A DNA stretch of 64,000 nt from Berkiella_A sp963976875 (GTDB lineage Bacteria > Pseudomonadota > Gammaproteobacteria > Berkiellales > Berkiellaceae), in the NCBI GenBank assembly GCA_963976875.1, contig CAXBML010000002.1, positions 124,001 to 188,000 on the forward strand. Direction: 5' to 3'. Made by a program: the position numbers and the translations under genes. Under the pieces are notes generated by a model that saw only the letters and a program-made list of their open reading frames with translations, was not told the DNA's origin and made no database searches. Each line of letters opens with the position of its first letter. The stretch's first letter is position 1. Below are positions 17,449 to 26,531 of this stretch, piece after piece.

Positions 17449-18723
17449 ATGTGCTTTATGAGAAAAAACTTAGTTACCATTATATCTATTTTTTTATCGA
17501 TTGGCTTTAGCTCAGGCTGCTCAGACAATCAGGCCCCTGAAGAAAATACGGCACCTGTCGTTGTGGTGTCAAAAATCACTAAAGAGCCTATTACGCTGAG
17601 TACTGACTTTGTGGGGAAAACAGAAGCGATAGAAAAAGTAGAGCTCCGAGCGCGAGTCGAAGGTTTTTTAGAGAAGCAAAACTTTCAGTCTGGCAGTGTT
17701 GTGAGCGCAAACGATGTCCTATTTTTAATTGAGAAGCCGCCTTATCAAGTGGAAGTTGATAGAGAAAAGGCAGGGGTTGCTAAGGCTGAAGCAGATCTGG
17801 CACTTGCAAAAGTCAATTTGTTGCGCATGGAAGAATTAAAAAAAAGGCAAACCGTTAGTCAGTCTGAGTTAGACAAAGCGGTAGCTGATGAAAAGGCTGC
17901 GATTGCTTTTGTCGCGGCAGCCAAAGCGGAGTTAGACAAAGCGCAGTTAAATTTAGATTATACCAATATCATCGCCCCTATCAGCGGGCAAATCGATAAG
18001 CCTGCTTTGGATGTTGGTAATTTGGTTGGACCCAGTTCTGGTATTTTAGCCACTATTAACAAGATGGATCCTATATACGTTAACTTTTTTGTTAGCGAGG
18101 TAGCTTTTACGCAATTTATGCGGGAACAAGAAAAAGCTCAGGCATCACAAAATAGGGCGCAAACAAATAAATTATTTACCCCATTTTTATTGTTACCCGA
18201 TGGCTCTGAGTATCCATATGAGGGAAATATTAATTTTATAGATAATAAAGTCGATCCTGGTACAGGCACAATACTATTGCGTTGTGATTTTCCTAATCCG
18301 AAAAAATTATTATTACCAGGCCAATATGTGCGAGTTTTGGTTAAGTTAAAAAAAGATAGCCAGGCCATTTTAGTGCCCCAAGTTGCCATCATATCGCAAC
18401 AAGCCGGTCATAGCGTATTAGTTGTAGACTCAAAAGGTGTGGTTTCCAGTCGAAAGGTAACTTTGGGTAATAAACATGGCGTTAAGTGGATTGTGCTGCA
18501 GGGCTTAAAGGAAGGGGAGTGGGTGATTACGGAGGGCATTCAAAAAGTAAGCCCAGGTCTACAAGTCGAAGCAAGGGTCGCTCAAACTGAGAATACAGTT
18601 CAAGATGGCACGGAAGAAGACAAAGAGCTCACACAAATAGAATCGGAAGCAAAGTCGGGGTTAGAGTCAGAATATGAACAAAAAATAGATGCTGAGAAAC
18701 CAGAGCAGGAAGAGACAAATTAA
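17449..18723 (+). CDS. RND efflux pump periplasmic adaptor (membrane fusion lipoprotein)
   Basis: It links an inner-membrane RND pump to an outer-membrane channel. The N terminus is a lipoprotein signal with lipobox FSSGC, followed by barrel-sandwich/lipoyl halves (VELRARVEGFLEK and LDYTNIIAPISGQID), an alpha-helical hairpin with AEADLALAKVNLLRMEELKKR, and beta-barrel and membrane-proximal domains to about residue 375. The last 45-50 residues are an acidic, Glu/Gln-rich extension. The start is uncertain: ATG at 17449 or 17458, with a TTG further upstream. The pump gene follows after 17 bases. AcrA/MexA-type by sequence; the drug spectrum is unknown. Confidence 0.93.
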   Translation: MCFMRKNLVTIISIFLSIGFSSGCSDNQAPEENTAPVVVVSKITKEPITLSTDFVGKTEAIEKVELRARVEGFLEKQNFQSGSVVSANDVLFLIEKPPYQVEVDREKAGVAKAEADLALAKVNLLRMEELKKRQTVSQSELDKAVADEKAAIAFVAAAKAELDKAQLNLDYTNIIAPISGQIDKPALDVGNLVGPSSGILATINKMDPIYVNFFVSEVAFTQFMREQEKAQASQNRAQTNKLFTPFLLLPDGSEYPYEGNINFIDNKVDPGTGTILLRCDFPNPKKLLLPGQYVRVLVKLKKDSQAILVPQVAIISQQAGHSVLVVDSKGVVSSRKVTLGNKHGVKWIVLQGLKEGEWVITEGIQKVSPGLQVEARVAQTENTVQDGTEEDKELTQIESEAKSGLESEYEQKIDAEKPEQEETN

Positions 18724-18740
18724 AATAGGAACCGCCTCCA

Positions 18741-21700
18741 ATGATTAGTCAATTTTTTATTACGCGTCCTAAATTTTCTTTTGTCCTCACTATATTAATG
18801 GTATTGGTAGGGGCGATATCGATATATGCATTACCAGTTGCCCAATATCCCGATATCACGCCCCCGACGGTTTCAGTGAGTACATCTTACCCGGGGGCCA
18901 GTGCAGATGTGGTAGAAGAAACCGTAGCGGTGCCATTGGAGGCGGAGATTAATGGTGTAGAAGATATGCTGTACATTTCTTCTACCAGTGCGAACGACGG
19001 TTCACTCAATATTACGGTGACATTTGCTGTCGGCACAAATGGTGATATTGCCGCAGTGAATGTACAGAACCGTGTGGCCGCCGCGATGGCAAAATTACCT
19101 GCCGATGTGACCAAGCAAGGGGTAACCACACAAAAGCAATCCCCTAATATGTTGCTGATTATTAACTTACTGTCCCCTAATGGTACTTATGATGGTTCTT
19201 TTTTAAGCAACTATACGGCGATTAATCTTAAAGATACGTTGGCTCGTGTACCAGGCGTGGGGAAAGCTGAGATTTTAGGGGCTTTAGATTATAGTATGCG
19301 GGTTTGGTTGCAGCCTGACAGAATGAGTAGCTTAGGTATTACAACCCGGGATATCGAGCAAGCCATCCAAGAGCAAAACGTTCAGGTACCCGCTGGTGAA
19401 ATTGGGCAGCCACCTATCACTGCAGAGCAACGTTATCAATATACCGTTAAAACATTAGGCCGGTTGCCCGATGCCGCATATTTTGAAAATATAATAATTC
19501 GAGCCTCTGGAGACGGTTCTTTTGTGAAGCTAAAAGATATTGCCAGGGTTGAGTTAGGTTCTGAAAGATATGCATGGTCCGGTCGATTAAATAGTAAGCC
19601 TAGCGCCACACTGGCGGTTTACCAAGTTTCAGATGCAAATGCTTTGGCGGTTGCGGCAGACATAAAATCTCGGTTAGCCACGTTATCTAAATCTTTTCCC
19701 GATGATTTAGAGTATGAGATTTTGTATGACACGACAAAATTTATCGAGGCATCGATTGATGAAGTCTATGTTACGCTATATCAAGCTGTTGGACTGGTGG
19801 TATTAGTCGTTTTTGCCTTCTTGGCTAGTTGGCGCGCCACTTTAATTCCTATGTTAGCCATCCCGGCGTCGTTAATTGGTTCCTTTGCCTTTTTAATATT
19901 TTTTGGCTTGTCCATGAATACCATTGTTCTGTTTGGTATTATTTTGGCTATTGGTATTGTCGTGGATGATGCCATTGTGGTGGTTGAAAATACCAAGCGT
20001 TTGATTGATTCAGGCTTAGAACCTAAAGAAGCCACAAGTCAAGCCATGAAAGAAATTACCGGCCCTGTAATCGCCACGACTATGGTTTTGCTGGCGATGT
20101 TTATACCCGTTGGATTTTTGCCTGGCATTACAGGGCAAATGTATTTGCAGTTTGCAGTAGCCATTTCTGCTGCTGTGGGCTTGTCTTCTATTAATGCGTT
20201 AACATTGAGTCCCGCTTTATGCGCCACTTTTTTGCGTAAAGAAGAACCTAAAACAACAGGTTTCTTCGCTGTATTTGATCGGCATTTGGATAAGATAAGA
20301 GAAAAATATTTAAGTGTTGTAAAATGGTTGATTCAGCATATGACTATAACGCTTATTTTTCTTTGTCTGACACTCGCCGGAATGACATATTTGTTTATGA
20401 CCATTCCAACTGCTTTTGTGCCCAATGAGGATAAAGGTAACTTTATGATTGATATCAGCTTGCCTGATGCGGCTTCTTTAAATCGCACAGAGCAGGTTGT
20501 TCAGAAAGTAGAAAATATCTTGAAAAACATTGAAGGTGTGACAGATGTATTGGCCATCCCGGGTTATAGTATGATCAGTGGTGCAGTCAGTTCCAATTCC
20601 GCATTAGTGATACCCATATTATCAGAGTGGTCGAAAAGAAAAACACCACACTTGTCTATTGATCATATTATGAAGCAAGCACAAAAAGCGTTTATGCGTA
20701 TCCCAGAAGCCAATATTTTTGCCTTTGTACCGCCCGAGATACCGGGTCTGGGTACAACAGGCGGGTTTGAGTTTGTTTTACAAGATAGAGCAGGGCAAAC
20801 GCCTCAGGACTTAGCACAAGCACAGCGTGCTTTGATTGTGGCCGCAAATCAAGATCCCATTTTGGGGCAGGTTTTTAGTAATTTTCGTGCAGAGATTCCC
20901 CAATTATTCTTAAATTTAGATAGAGAGAAAACGAAAACACTTGGCATACCCATGCAAGATGTATTTTCTAGCTTGCAAACGCAGTTAGGATCTTTATATG
21001 TCAATGATTTTAATATGCTGAATCGGGTGTACAGAGTTGTGATGCAGGCCGAAAGTGACTATCGAAATGATCCCCGAGATATTGGGAGGCTGTATGTTAG
21101 AAATGATCAAAATAAAATGATACCACTTTCTACTTTGACTTCAGTCGATGATATTGTGGGGCCGAATTTTATTACAAGATATAATTTATTCAGATCCTCT
21201 ACGCTGAATGGAAATCCGAACCCAGGTTTTAGTTCTGGCGAAGCGATTGCAGCCATGCAAAAGGTTGCGGATAAAACGTTACCGCCTAGGATGGGGTACG
21301 AGTGGACTGGGCAATCGTTACAAGAGATCCAAGCGGGTAGTAGTGTTTTGATTATTTTTGCCTTAGCTTTTGTTTTTGTCTATTTGTTTTTAGTGGCACA
21401 ATATGAAAGTTGGGCCATACCATTGGCAGTTTTACTCTCTGTGCCAGTGGCTTTATTTGGGGCCCTATTTTCAACAAAAATAATGGGAATGGAAAATAAT
21501 ATTTATACTCAAATTGGTTTGGTTATGCTTATTGGTTTAGCGGCAAAAAATGCCATCTTGATTGTGGAGTTTGCGAAGGCACTTAGGGAGGAGGGTAAGT
21601 CTATTTTTGAGGCCGCTTATACTTCTGCTAGCCTGAGGTTTAGAGCTGTTTTGATGACAGCCTTGTCTTTTATCTTTGGTATGATTCCATTGGTTGTGGC

Positions 21701-21869
21701 CGAAGGCGCTGGTGCGATTAGTCGTCGCTCGTTGGGGACGGCTGTTTTCGGAGGTATGTTAGCTGCGACTTTTATAGGTATATTTGTTATCCCAGCTTGT
21801 TACGTTCTGATAGAAATGCTTAGAAGCAAGCAGTTTGACATCATGGCACCCGCAAAGCAGACAAAGTAG
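18741..21869 (+). CDS. RND-family efflux transporter, HAE-1/AcrB type
   Basis: This proton-driven inner-membrane pump expels hydrophobic compounds as a trimer. The 1042 residues match AcrB/MexB length. The N terminus QFFITRPKFSFVL is typical, followed by LPVAQYPDITPPTVSV, the porter-domain segment SSTSANDGS, and transmembrane helix 4 with GIVVDDAIVVVEN holding the proton-relay Asp409 and Asp410. The second repeat includes LIGLAAKNAILIVEFA with the essential lysine. It lies 17 bases after the adaptor gene; no outer-membrane channel is nearby, so a TolC homologue elsewhere is presumed. Confidence 0.96.
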   Translation: MISQFFITRPKFSFVLTILMVLVGAISIYALPVAQYPDITPPTVSVSTSYPGASADVVEETVAVPLEAEINGVEDMLYISSTSANDGSLNITVTFAVGTNGDIAAVNVQNRVAAAMAKLPADVTKQGVTTQKQSPNMLLIINLLSPNGTYDGSFLSNYTAINLKDTLARVPGVGKAEILGALDYSMRVWLQPDRMSSLGITTRDIEQAIQEQNVQVPAGEIGQPPITAEQRYQYTVKTLGRLPDAAYFENIIIRASGDGSFVKLKDIARVELGSERYAWSGRLNSKPSATLAVYQVSDANALAVAADIKSRLATLSKSFPDDLEYEILYDTTKFIEASIDEVYVTLYQAVGLVVLVVFAFLASWRATLIPMLAIPASLIGSFAFLIFFGLSMNTIVLFGIILAIGIVVDDAIVVVENTKRLIDSGLEPKEATSQAMKEITGPVIATTMVLLAMFIPVGFLPGITGQMYLQFAVAISAAVGLSSINALTLSPALCATFLRKEEPKTTGFFAVFDRHLDKIREKYLSVVKWLIQHMTITLIFLCLTLAGMTYLFMTIPTAFVPNEDKGNFMIDISLPDAASLNRTEQVVQKVENILKNIEGVTDVLAIPGYSMISGAVSSNSALVIPILSEWSKRKTPHLSIDHIMKQAQKAFMRIPEANIFAFVPPEIPGLGTTGGFEFVLQDRAGQTPQDLAQAQRALIVAANQDPILGQVFSNFRAEIPQLFLNLDREKTKTLGIPMQDVFSSLQTQLGSLYVNDFNMLNRVYRVVMQAESDYRNDPRDIGRLYVRNDQNKMIPLSTLTSVDDIVGPNFITRYNLFRSSTLNGNPNPGFSSGEAIAAMQKVADKTLPPRMGYEWTGQSLQEIQAGSSVLIIFALAFVFVYLFLVAQYESWAIPLAVLLSVPVALFGALFSTKIMGMENNIYTQIGLVMLIGLAAKNAILIVEFAKALREEGKSIFEAAYTSASLRFRAVLMTALSFIFGMIPLVVAEGAGAISRRSLGTAVFGGMLAATFIGIFVIPACYVLIEMLRSKQFDIMAPAKQTK

Positions 21870-21891
21870 CCTGATTTGCGGGCTTATAGAT

Positions 21892-22821
21892 TCAAGAAGC
21901 TTTGAGTGGTGCTGGAAGATTGGTTTGTAATTCTTCTTGGTAGAAGATGAAAAGCCCAACTGAAAAAATAAACATCGCGGCAAAGTAGTGCCAAGTAATC
22001 ACTTCTTGTAAGAAGTACCAACCAAATAAAGAGGCAAATAATGGTGTCACCAAGCCGGCTAAAGACATAAATGTTGCGCTGAAGCGTTTGAGTAGATAAC
22101 CATATAAGTTGTAACATACAATATTGGATATTAAGGTCATCCATAATGCGATTTCTAAAAACGCAGTATAGTTATTCTCACCAATAATGGGCACAGGGTT
22201 CCATTGTTCGCCCCCCATATATGAGTGCAAGAGTGCAAACAAGCCACCAACGGTCATTGCAATACCATTGGCTAAAATAGGCGTGTAATGAAACTCTATA
22301 ATAATGCGTTTTAGCATAATCCAGCCATAGACACTGGCAAAAACAGCGATTAACAATGCAATTTCACCTTTGGAGATGATCATCAGATCTTGAGCAAATT
22401 CATGTAAGTCATTTTTTGTTAACAAAATCGGTAGGATGCCAATAAAGCCGATGGTGAGGCCTAGCCATTTTTTAGAGGTGAGGCGTTCTTTTAGAACAAG
22501 GTATGCAAATAGAGCGGCAACAAAGGGGGATAGGCTGTAAATCAAGCAGGCTTTGGAGGAGCTCATAAATTGCAAGCCCCAAATTTCAGAAACATTGGTA
22601 ACGTAGATGCTGATTAACCCAAACAAAAATAAGGGGATCAAGTGATTAACTTTAATTTTAAAGTTATCGCGATTAAATAAGAGTTGGTGGCCTAGTAATA
22701 AAATACCAGCAAATGTCATTCTGGAGCCAATTAAGAAAAAAGGCTCAGAGTAATCCAGCGCAGTTTTGCTGAGAGTAAATAGGCTCGCAAACAAGGCAAA
22801 TAAAACTAACACCCAAGGCAT
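21892..22821 (-). CDS. DMT-superfamily EamA-type permease
   Basis: An integral membrane protein of 309 residues with about ten hydrophobic segments arranged as two EamA repeats (about 1-140 and 150-295). Such proteins export amino acids or other metabolites or act as sugar-nucleotide carriers; the substrate cannot be told from sequence. SSKACLIYSLSPFVAALFAY in the first repeat is a typical EamA helix. It converges on the RND pump gene with 22 bases between stops. The ATG at 22821 has AGGAGAAATCC upstream, a strong ribosome-binding site. Confidence 0.88.
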   Translation of the reverse strand: MPWVLVLFALFASLFTLSKTALDYSEPFFLIGSRMTFAGILLLGHQLLFNRDNFKIKVNHLIPLFLFGLISIYVTNVSEIWGLQFMSSSKACLIYSLSPFVAALFAYLVLKERLTSKKWLGLTIGFIGILPILLTKNDLHEFAQDLMIISKGEIALLIAVFASVYGWIMLKRIIIEFHYTPILANGIAMTVGGLFALLHSYMGGEQWNPVPIIGENNYTAFLEIALWMTLISNIVCYNLYGYLLKRFSATFMSLAGLVTPLFASLFGWYFLQEVITWHYFAAMFIFSVGLFIFYQEELQTNLPAPLKAS

Positions 22822-22962
22822 GGATTTCTCCTGAAAAATTTAACAAAATAAGGATTTATAATCATATCGATGGCGAATCATACACTTAGCCTATATAAAA
22901 AGGCAACCTAAATATAAGTTAGTTTGGTGATTTTCTGGTGTGCCTCGTTAAGTTGTATCTCT

Positions 22963-23032
22963 GATAAGCGCAACGAATCAATCCCTCTCCCAATGCTGGG
23001 AGAGGATATAATTCGCTTCGCTCATTGAAGCG
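22963..23032. repeat. CTCTCCCA-box intergenic repeat, family B, copy 1
   Basis: A perfect nine-base palindrome (CCTCTCCCA, four-base loop, TGGGAGAGG) at 22984-23005, flanked by AGCGCAACGAAT-like and ATTCGCTTCGCT arms that are inverted copies. It occupies the 259-base gap between the EamA and ispB genes. Other copies lie at 56429, 56550 and 61831. Confidence 0.8.
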
Positions 23033-23080
23033 TTATGGAAAGAAGTACTAGGACATCCACCGGGGGGTATTTCTAAGTAA

Positions 23081-24043
23081 TTATGTATGTCTTGTCACAA
23101 TAAAATTTGCTAAATCAGAAAGCGCTTGTTTATAAGGGGAATCGCACAAGCATTCTAGGTTTGCCTTGGCTGTATGAATAGCTTGTTCGGCAATTTGGCG
23201 CGTGTATTGGATTGCCCCTGTTGTTGCAATCGCTTCCTGAATCTGGCTCAAGTCGCCAGCGCCCTTGGATAAGATGGCCTCTCGGATAGTGGCACGTACT
23301 TCAGCAGAGCCTTGTTTCATGGCATACAACAATGGCAAAGTGGCTTTGCCTTCAGCCAAATCATCCCCGACATTTTTGCCCCAATCTGGATTGTCAGATT
23401 GGTAGTCCAGCATATCATCCGTTAGCTGGAAAGCGATGCCAATATTTTTGCCGTAAAGAGCTAATTGAGATTGTTGGCTTTTTTTCTTATTTGCCAATAT
23501 ACAGCCTAATAAGCTAGCCGCCTCAAATAATTTGGCGGTTTTATATTCTATCACTCTTAAGTACTGTGCTTCGCTGATATCTGGTTGCTGTCTATGGCTT
23601 AGTTGAAGAACTTCTCCTTCAGCAATGACATTGGTTGTTTCGGCTAAAATCTCGGTCGCTTCTTGATTGTTAAGAGAAGCAATCATCTGAAAGGCACGTG
23701 AATAAATAAAGTCGCCAACTAATACGGCAGTGGCATTATCCCAGACTGCGTTGGCAGTTGGACGGCCACGCCTGAGAGCTGAGCCATCAACTACATCATC
23801 ATGTAAAAGCGTTGCAGTATGAATAAACTCAATAATAGTCGCCATCTTGACTGCATCCTCAGTGCTGGCCCGGCATGCCTTGGCGGTGAGAAGCACAACC
23901 AAAGGCCTGACACGTTTACCACCGCTGCTAACAATATATTGCCCTATTTGGTTAACTGTCTCTATCCTGGACTCAAGGCTTTGTATGATTAATTCATTAA
24001 CTGCAGTAAACTCTTTTTCTACGAGTTGGCGTATATGTTTCAT
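23081..24043 (-). CDS. ispB: All-trans polyprenyl diphosphate synthase (octaprenyl type)
   Basis: IspB builds the long isoprenoid side chain of ubiquinone from farnesyl and isopentenyl diphosphate. The protein has 320 residues from the ATG at 24043 (an in-frame TTG three codons upstream is unlikely). It shows GGKRVRP for isopentenyl diphosphate binding, a first aspartate-rich motif in LLHDDVVD (about residue 78), and the second in QLTDDMLDY (about 206). Chain length cannot be read directly, but the position divergent from rplU-rpmA-obgE is the conserved ispB locus. Confidence 0.94.
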   Translation of the reverse strand: MKHIRQLVEKEFTAVNELIIQSLESRIETVNQIGQYIVSSGGKRVRPLVVLLTAKACRASTEDAVKMATIIEFIHTATLLHDDVVDGSALRRGRPTANAVWDNATAVLVGDFIYSRAFQMIASLNNQEATEILAETTNVIAEGEVLQLSHRQQPDISEAQYLRVIEYKTAKLFEAASLLGCILANKKKSQQSQLALYGKNIGIAFQLTDDMLDYQSDNPDWGKNVGDDLAEGKATLPLLYAMKQGSAEVRATIREAILSKGAGDLSQIQEAIATTGAIQYTRQIAEQAIHTAKANLECLCDSPYKQALSDLANFIVTRHT

Positions 24044-24185
24044 ATGACCCAAAATATGCGTTGCTGTTGAGTGGCAAGATTTGATTTTTAGCCGGAAATA
24101 GGAAGTTATCCGAATATAAAAACCTCGTAATATTGTTATTTAGCTAAGAAAATAATAATAATCTCTAATATTATGCACTAAAACA

Positions 24186-24215
24186 TTGCTTTTTTGTCAC
24201 CTTTTAAAGTAGAAT
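24186..24215 (+). promoter_or_regulatory. Candidate sigma-70 promoter for rplU-rpmA
   Basis: TAGAAT at 24210-24215 is a good -10 element; TTGCTT at 24186-24191, 18 bases away, is a weak -35. It would give a leader of about 135 bases before the rplU start, containing two hairpins. It lies in the 314-base gap between the divergent ispB and rplU, which holds no gene. Confidence 0.35.
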
Positions 24216-24234
24216 TTTTGGCCTCATGGCTTAA

Positions 24235-24333
24235 AACAAGTTCGCTTGTTCTTAAATATAAAGTTTTGCCGGTCAAAATAAAGCCATTTCAGAATTGTTA
24301 GTTTAATGACACACGCCGATCCATTGTGGACGG
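24235..24333 (+). promoter_or_regulatory. Hairpins in the rplU leader
   Basis: Two potential stem-loops lie between the candidate promoter and the rplU ribosome-binding site. The first is a perfect six-base stem capped by TTCG (24235-24250). The second is CCG-TCCA paired with TGGA-CGG around a TTG loop, with one bulged A (24316-24333). Ribosomal protein operons often use such leaders for feedback control; that role here is inferred. Confidence 0.4.
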
Positions 24334-24357
24334 TTTATCTATTTTGGGAGATATCCT

Positions 24358-24690
24358 GTGAGTGCAAATCCCTATGCTGTGATTGCAACCGGGGGCAAAC
24401 AACTTACTGTTAAGCCTGGTCAGAAGTACAAAATTGAAAAGATTACTGGTGAGCTTGGAGAAAACATCGTGTTCTCCAATGAAAGCGTTTTGCTAGTCAA
24501 AGATGGTGAGGCGGTTTCTATCGGTGCACCATACCTAGAGAAAGCAACAGTAGAAGCTAAAATTGTACAGCATGGTCGTGGTAAAAAAATTACCATTATC
24601 AAATTTAAGAGACGTAAGAAATATCGTCGTAAGCAAGGCCATCGCCAAGATTTCACGGAAATTGAGATCACTAAGATCCAGGCAGCTTAA
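24358..24690 (+). CDS. rplU: 50S ribosomal protein L21
   Basis: L21 binds 23S rRNA in the large subunit. The 110 residues carry the family pattern YAVIATGGKQ at the N terminus, GAPYLEKATVEAKIVQHGRGKKI in the middle (about 60-82) and FKRRKKYRRKQGHRQ near the C terminus. The start is GTG at 24358, supported by TTGGGAG eight bases upstream and by the lack of any other start that keeps the conserved N terminus. rpmA follows after 29 bases in the usual rplU-rpmA operon. Confidence 0.97.
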   Translation: MSANPYAVIATGGKQLTVKPGQKYKIEKITGELGENIVFSNESVLLVKDGEAVSIGAPYLEKATVEAKIVQHGRGKKITIIKFKRRKKYRRKQGHRQDFTEIEITKIQAA

Positions 24691-24719
24691 TTAATTAAAG
24701 TTAATACGAAGAGGCAACT

Positions 24720-25007
24720 ATGGCACATAAGAAAGCTGGTGGTAGTACCCGAAACGGTCGCGACTCCAATCCTAAGTACCTTGGTGTAAAGCGTTATGGT
24801 GGCCAGTGGGTTACTGCGGGCAGCATCATTGTAAGACAACGTGGTACAAAGTTTCATCCTGGAATTTTTGTTGGGCAAGGTGGTGATGACACTTTGTTTG
24901 CTAAGATATCTGGTTTTGTAAAATTTGAGAAAGCAGGCAAGCATAATCGCAGTTCTGTTAGAATTATTCCTGCTGAGTCACCTCAAGAAGCAGTCGCTCA
25001 AGCCTAA
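24720..25007 (+). CDS. rpmA: 50S ribosomal protein L27
   Basis: L27 lies near the peptidyl-transferase centre. The N terminus MAHKKAGGSTRNGRDSNPK is intact and diagnostic, followed by RYGGQWVTAGSIIVRQRGTK and GDDTLFAKISGFV. At 95 residues it is about ten longer than E. coli L27 because of an Ala/Glu-containing C-terminal tail. It has GAGG upstream of the ATG. A strong terminator at 25047 ends the rplU-rpmA transcript. Confidence 0.97.
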   Translation: MAHKKAGGSTRNGRDSNPKYLGVKRYGGQWVTAGSIIVRQRGTKFHPGIFVGQGGDDTLFAKISGFVKFEKAGKHNRSSVRIIPAESPQEAVAQA

Positions 25008-25046
25008 AACCTTTGGTTTTGGATTTGTGAGAGCGTTAAAATTAAG

Positions 25047-25079
25047 AAAAGCATCCATCATTCTGGATGCTTTTTTTTT
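25047..25079 (+). terminator. Rho-independent terminator after rpmA
   Basis: A perfect 11-base stem (25047-25057 with 25064-25074) and six-base loop run directly into a tract of nine T residues (25071-25079). It separates rplU-rpmA from obgE. Confidence 0.93.
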
Positions 25080-25128
25080 ATGTATTTTTTGACCCCCTTT
25101 ATTTGAAATAGATATGAATTGGTAAGTT

Positions 25129-26169
25129 ATGAAGTTTTTAGACGAAGCAAAAATTAGAGTTCAGGCTGGTAGAGGGGGCAATGGATCGGCCAGCTTTAGG
25201 CGAGAAAAATATGTGCCTTTAGGGGGGCCTGATGGCGGTGATGGTGGCAGCGGCGGAGACGTATATTTTGTTGCGGATGAGGGTTTAAATACGCTAATTG
25301 ATTTTTACTATGAAAGTAGCTACATCGCCAGGAATGGGCAAACCGGCCATGGGCGTCAATGTTACGGTAAAGACGGGGAAGACGCTGTTATTAAGGCGCC
25401 TATTGGTACTGTCATACGTGATATAGATACAGATGAAATTATGGGCGAGTTGTTAGTACCTGGGCAAAAGATAATTGTTGCGCAGGGCGGTAAAAAAGGG
25501 CTAGGGAATCTTCACTTTAAAACCTCAACTAACCGGGCACCACGTAAATTTACGCGCGGGCAAGAAGGCGAGATCCGCAAATTACATCTAGAGCTTAAGG
25601 TAATGGCTGATGTGGGCGTGCTAGGATTACCTAATGCTGGCAAGTCTAGTTTGATTAACGCGGTTTCCAATGCCGCACCCAAAGTGGCGGATTACCCATT
25701 TACCACACTGTGTCCCAAGCTCGGTACGGTCTGTATTGATAAGCAAACTCGCTTTGTGATTGCGGATATCCCCGGCCTCATTGAGGGCGCGCATTTGGGC
25801 GCAGGTTTGGGCATTCAGTTTTTGAAGCACCTGAGTCGAACCAAATTATTATTGCATATAGTCGATATGACGGAGCCAAGCGTTATGGATGATATTGCAT
25901 TAATTCTACAAGAATTAACCCACTATAGTGCAGAGCTTGCAGACAAGCCAAAATGGTTGGTTTTGAATAAGGCGGACTGTGTGCCTGAAGAAGATATCAA
26001 GCAATATCAAGCTGAAATTCAAGAAAGGTTTGGTGAGCAGGGGAATATATTTGTTATCTCTGCCGTTGCTAGACAAGGAACCTTGGAATTATGTCAGAAG
26101 ATTGCGGAATATCTGAGCACCCTTCCTGGCTCCTTGTCAGGAGCAGATGAGGCTAATCAGCTTTCATAG
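25129..26169 (+). CDS. obgE: GTPase ObgE/CgtA
   Basis: Obg is an essential GTPase tied to 50S assembly and stress control. The 346 residues show the glycine-rich Obg domain (about 1-158; GRGGNGSASFRREKYVPLGG and GGDGGSGGDVYFV) and a GTPase domain with G1 GLPNAGKSS, a G3-region DIPGLIEGAHLGAGLG and NKAD as G4. It follows rpmA as in most proteobacteria, but the strong terminator suggests its own promoter. Its stop codon abuts the stop of the convergent rpsT with no base between. Confidence 0.97.
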   Translation: MKFLDEAKIRVQAGRGGNGSASFRREKYVPLGGPDGGDGGSGGDVYFVADEGLNTLIDFYYESSYIARNGQTGHGRQCYGKDGEDAVIKAPIGTVIRDIDTDEIMGELLVPGQKIIVAQGGKKGLGNLHFKTSTNRAPRKFTRGQEGEIRKLHLELKVMADVGVLGLPNAGKSSLINAVSNAAPKVADYPFTTLCPKLGTVCIDKQTRFVIADIPGLIEGAHLGAGLGIQFLKHLSRTKLLLHIVDMTEPSVMDDIALILQELTHYSAELADKPKWLVLNKADCVPEEDIKQYQAEIQERFGEQGNIFVISAVARQGTLELCQKIAEYLSTLPGSLSGADEANQLS

Positions 26170-26179
26170 TTAGCTGATT
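26155..26179. terminator. Inverted repeat spanning the abutting stops of obgE and rpsT
   Basis: AATCAGCT (26155-26162) and AGCTGATT (26172-26179) are perfect inverted arms with a nine-base loop that contains the obgE stop and most of the rpsT stop. A second hairpin (GCTCC/GGAGC, 26129-26144) lies just upstream in obgE. A shared bidirectional terminator is plausible, although no long T-run follows on either strand. Confidence 0.4.
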
Positions 26180-26433
26180 GCTTGAATCTTAAGGTTTAAG
26201 CGGCTTTTATGACGAGCTGCTTTATTCTTGTGAATCAAACCTTTGTTCACCAAACGATCAATGAAAGAGGTCGCTAATTTATAGTCATTAGCGGCTTTAT
26301 CTTTATCGCCGGCTGCAACGGTTGTTAACACTTTCTTAATATGCGTGTTCATTCTAGTCATTTGCCACTTGTTTTTTTGGTGACGCTTTTCATTTTGCTT
26401 TACACGTTTTCTAGCTTGTTTTGAATTAGCCAA
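26170..26433 (-). CDS. rpsT: 30S ribosomal protein S20 (TTG start)
   Basis: S20 binds 16S rRNA and aids 30S assembly. From the TTG at 26433 the product is 87 residues, the same as E. coli S20, beginning (M)ANSKQARKRVKQ. GAGGAT lies eight bases upstream of the TTG. A longer frame from 26514 would add 27 residues without similarity to S20, so the TTG is preferred. E. coli rpsT also uses UUG, and that weak start is part of its translational feedback. The gene is divergent from murJ. Confidence 0.95.
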   Translation of the reverse strand: MANSKQARKRVKQNEKRHQKNKWQMTRMNTHIKKVLTTVAAGDKDKAANDYKLATSFIDRLVNKGLIHKNKAARHKSRLNLKIQAIS

Positions 26434-26531
26434 AGTTTTATCCTCTATCTGTTCCAGAAAGCTTGCAATCATGGCTATTTTAGTTTGAGATGTCAATGTT
26501 TTAGGTGATAACAAGTGTTGAAAAAGACCAA

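Noticed and set aside
26434..26514. 27-residue N-terminal extension of S20
   Set aside because: S20 homologues begin at ANSKQARKR; the TTG at 26433 has GAGGAT at correct spacing and gives the standard length.
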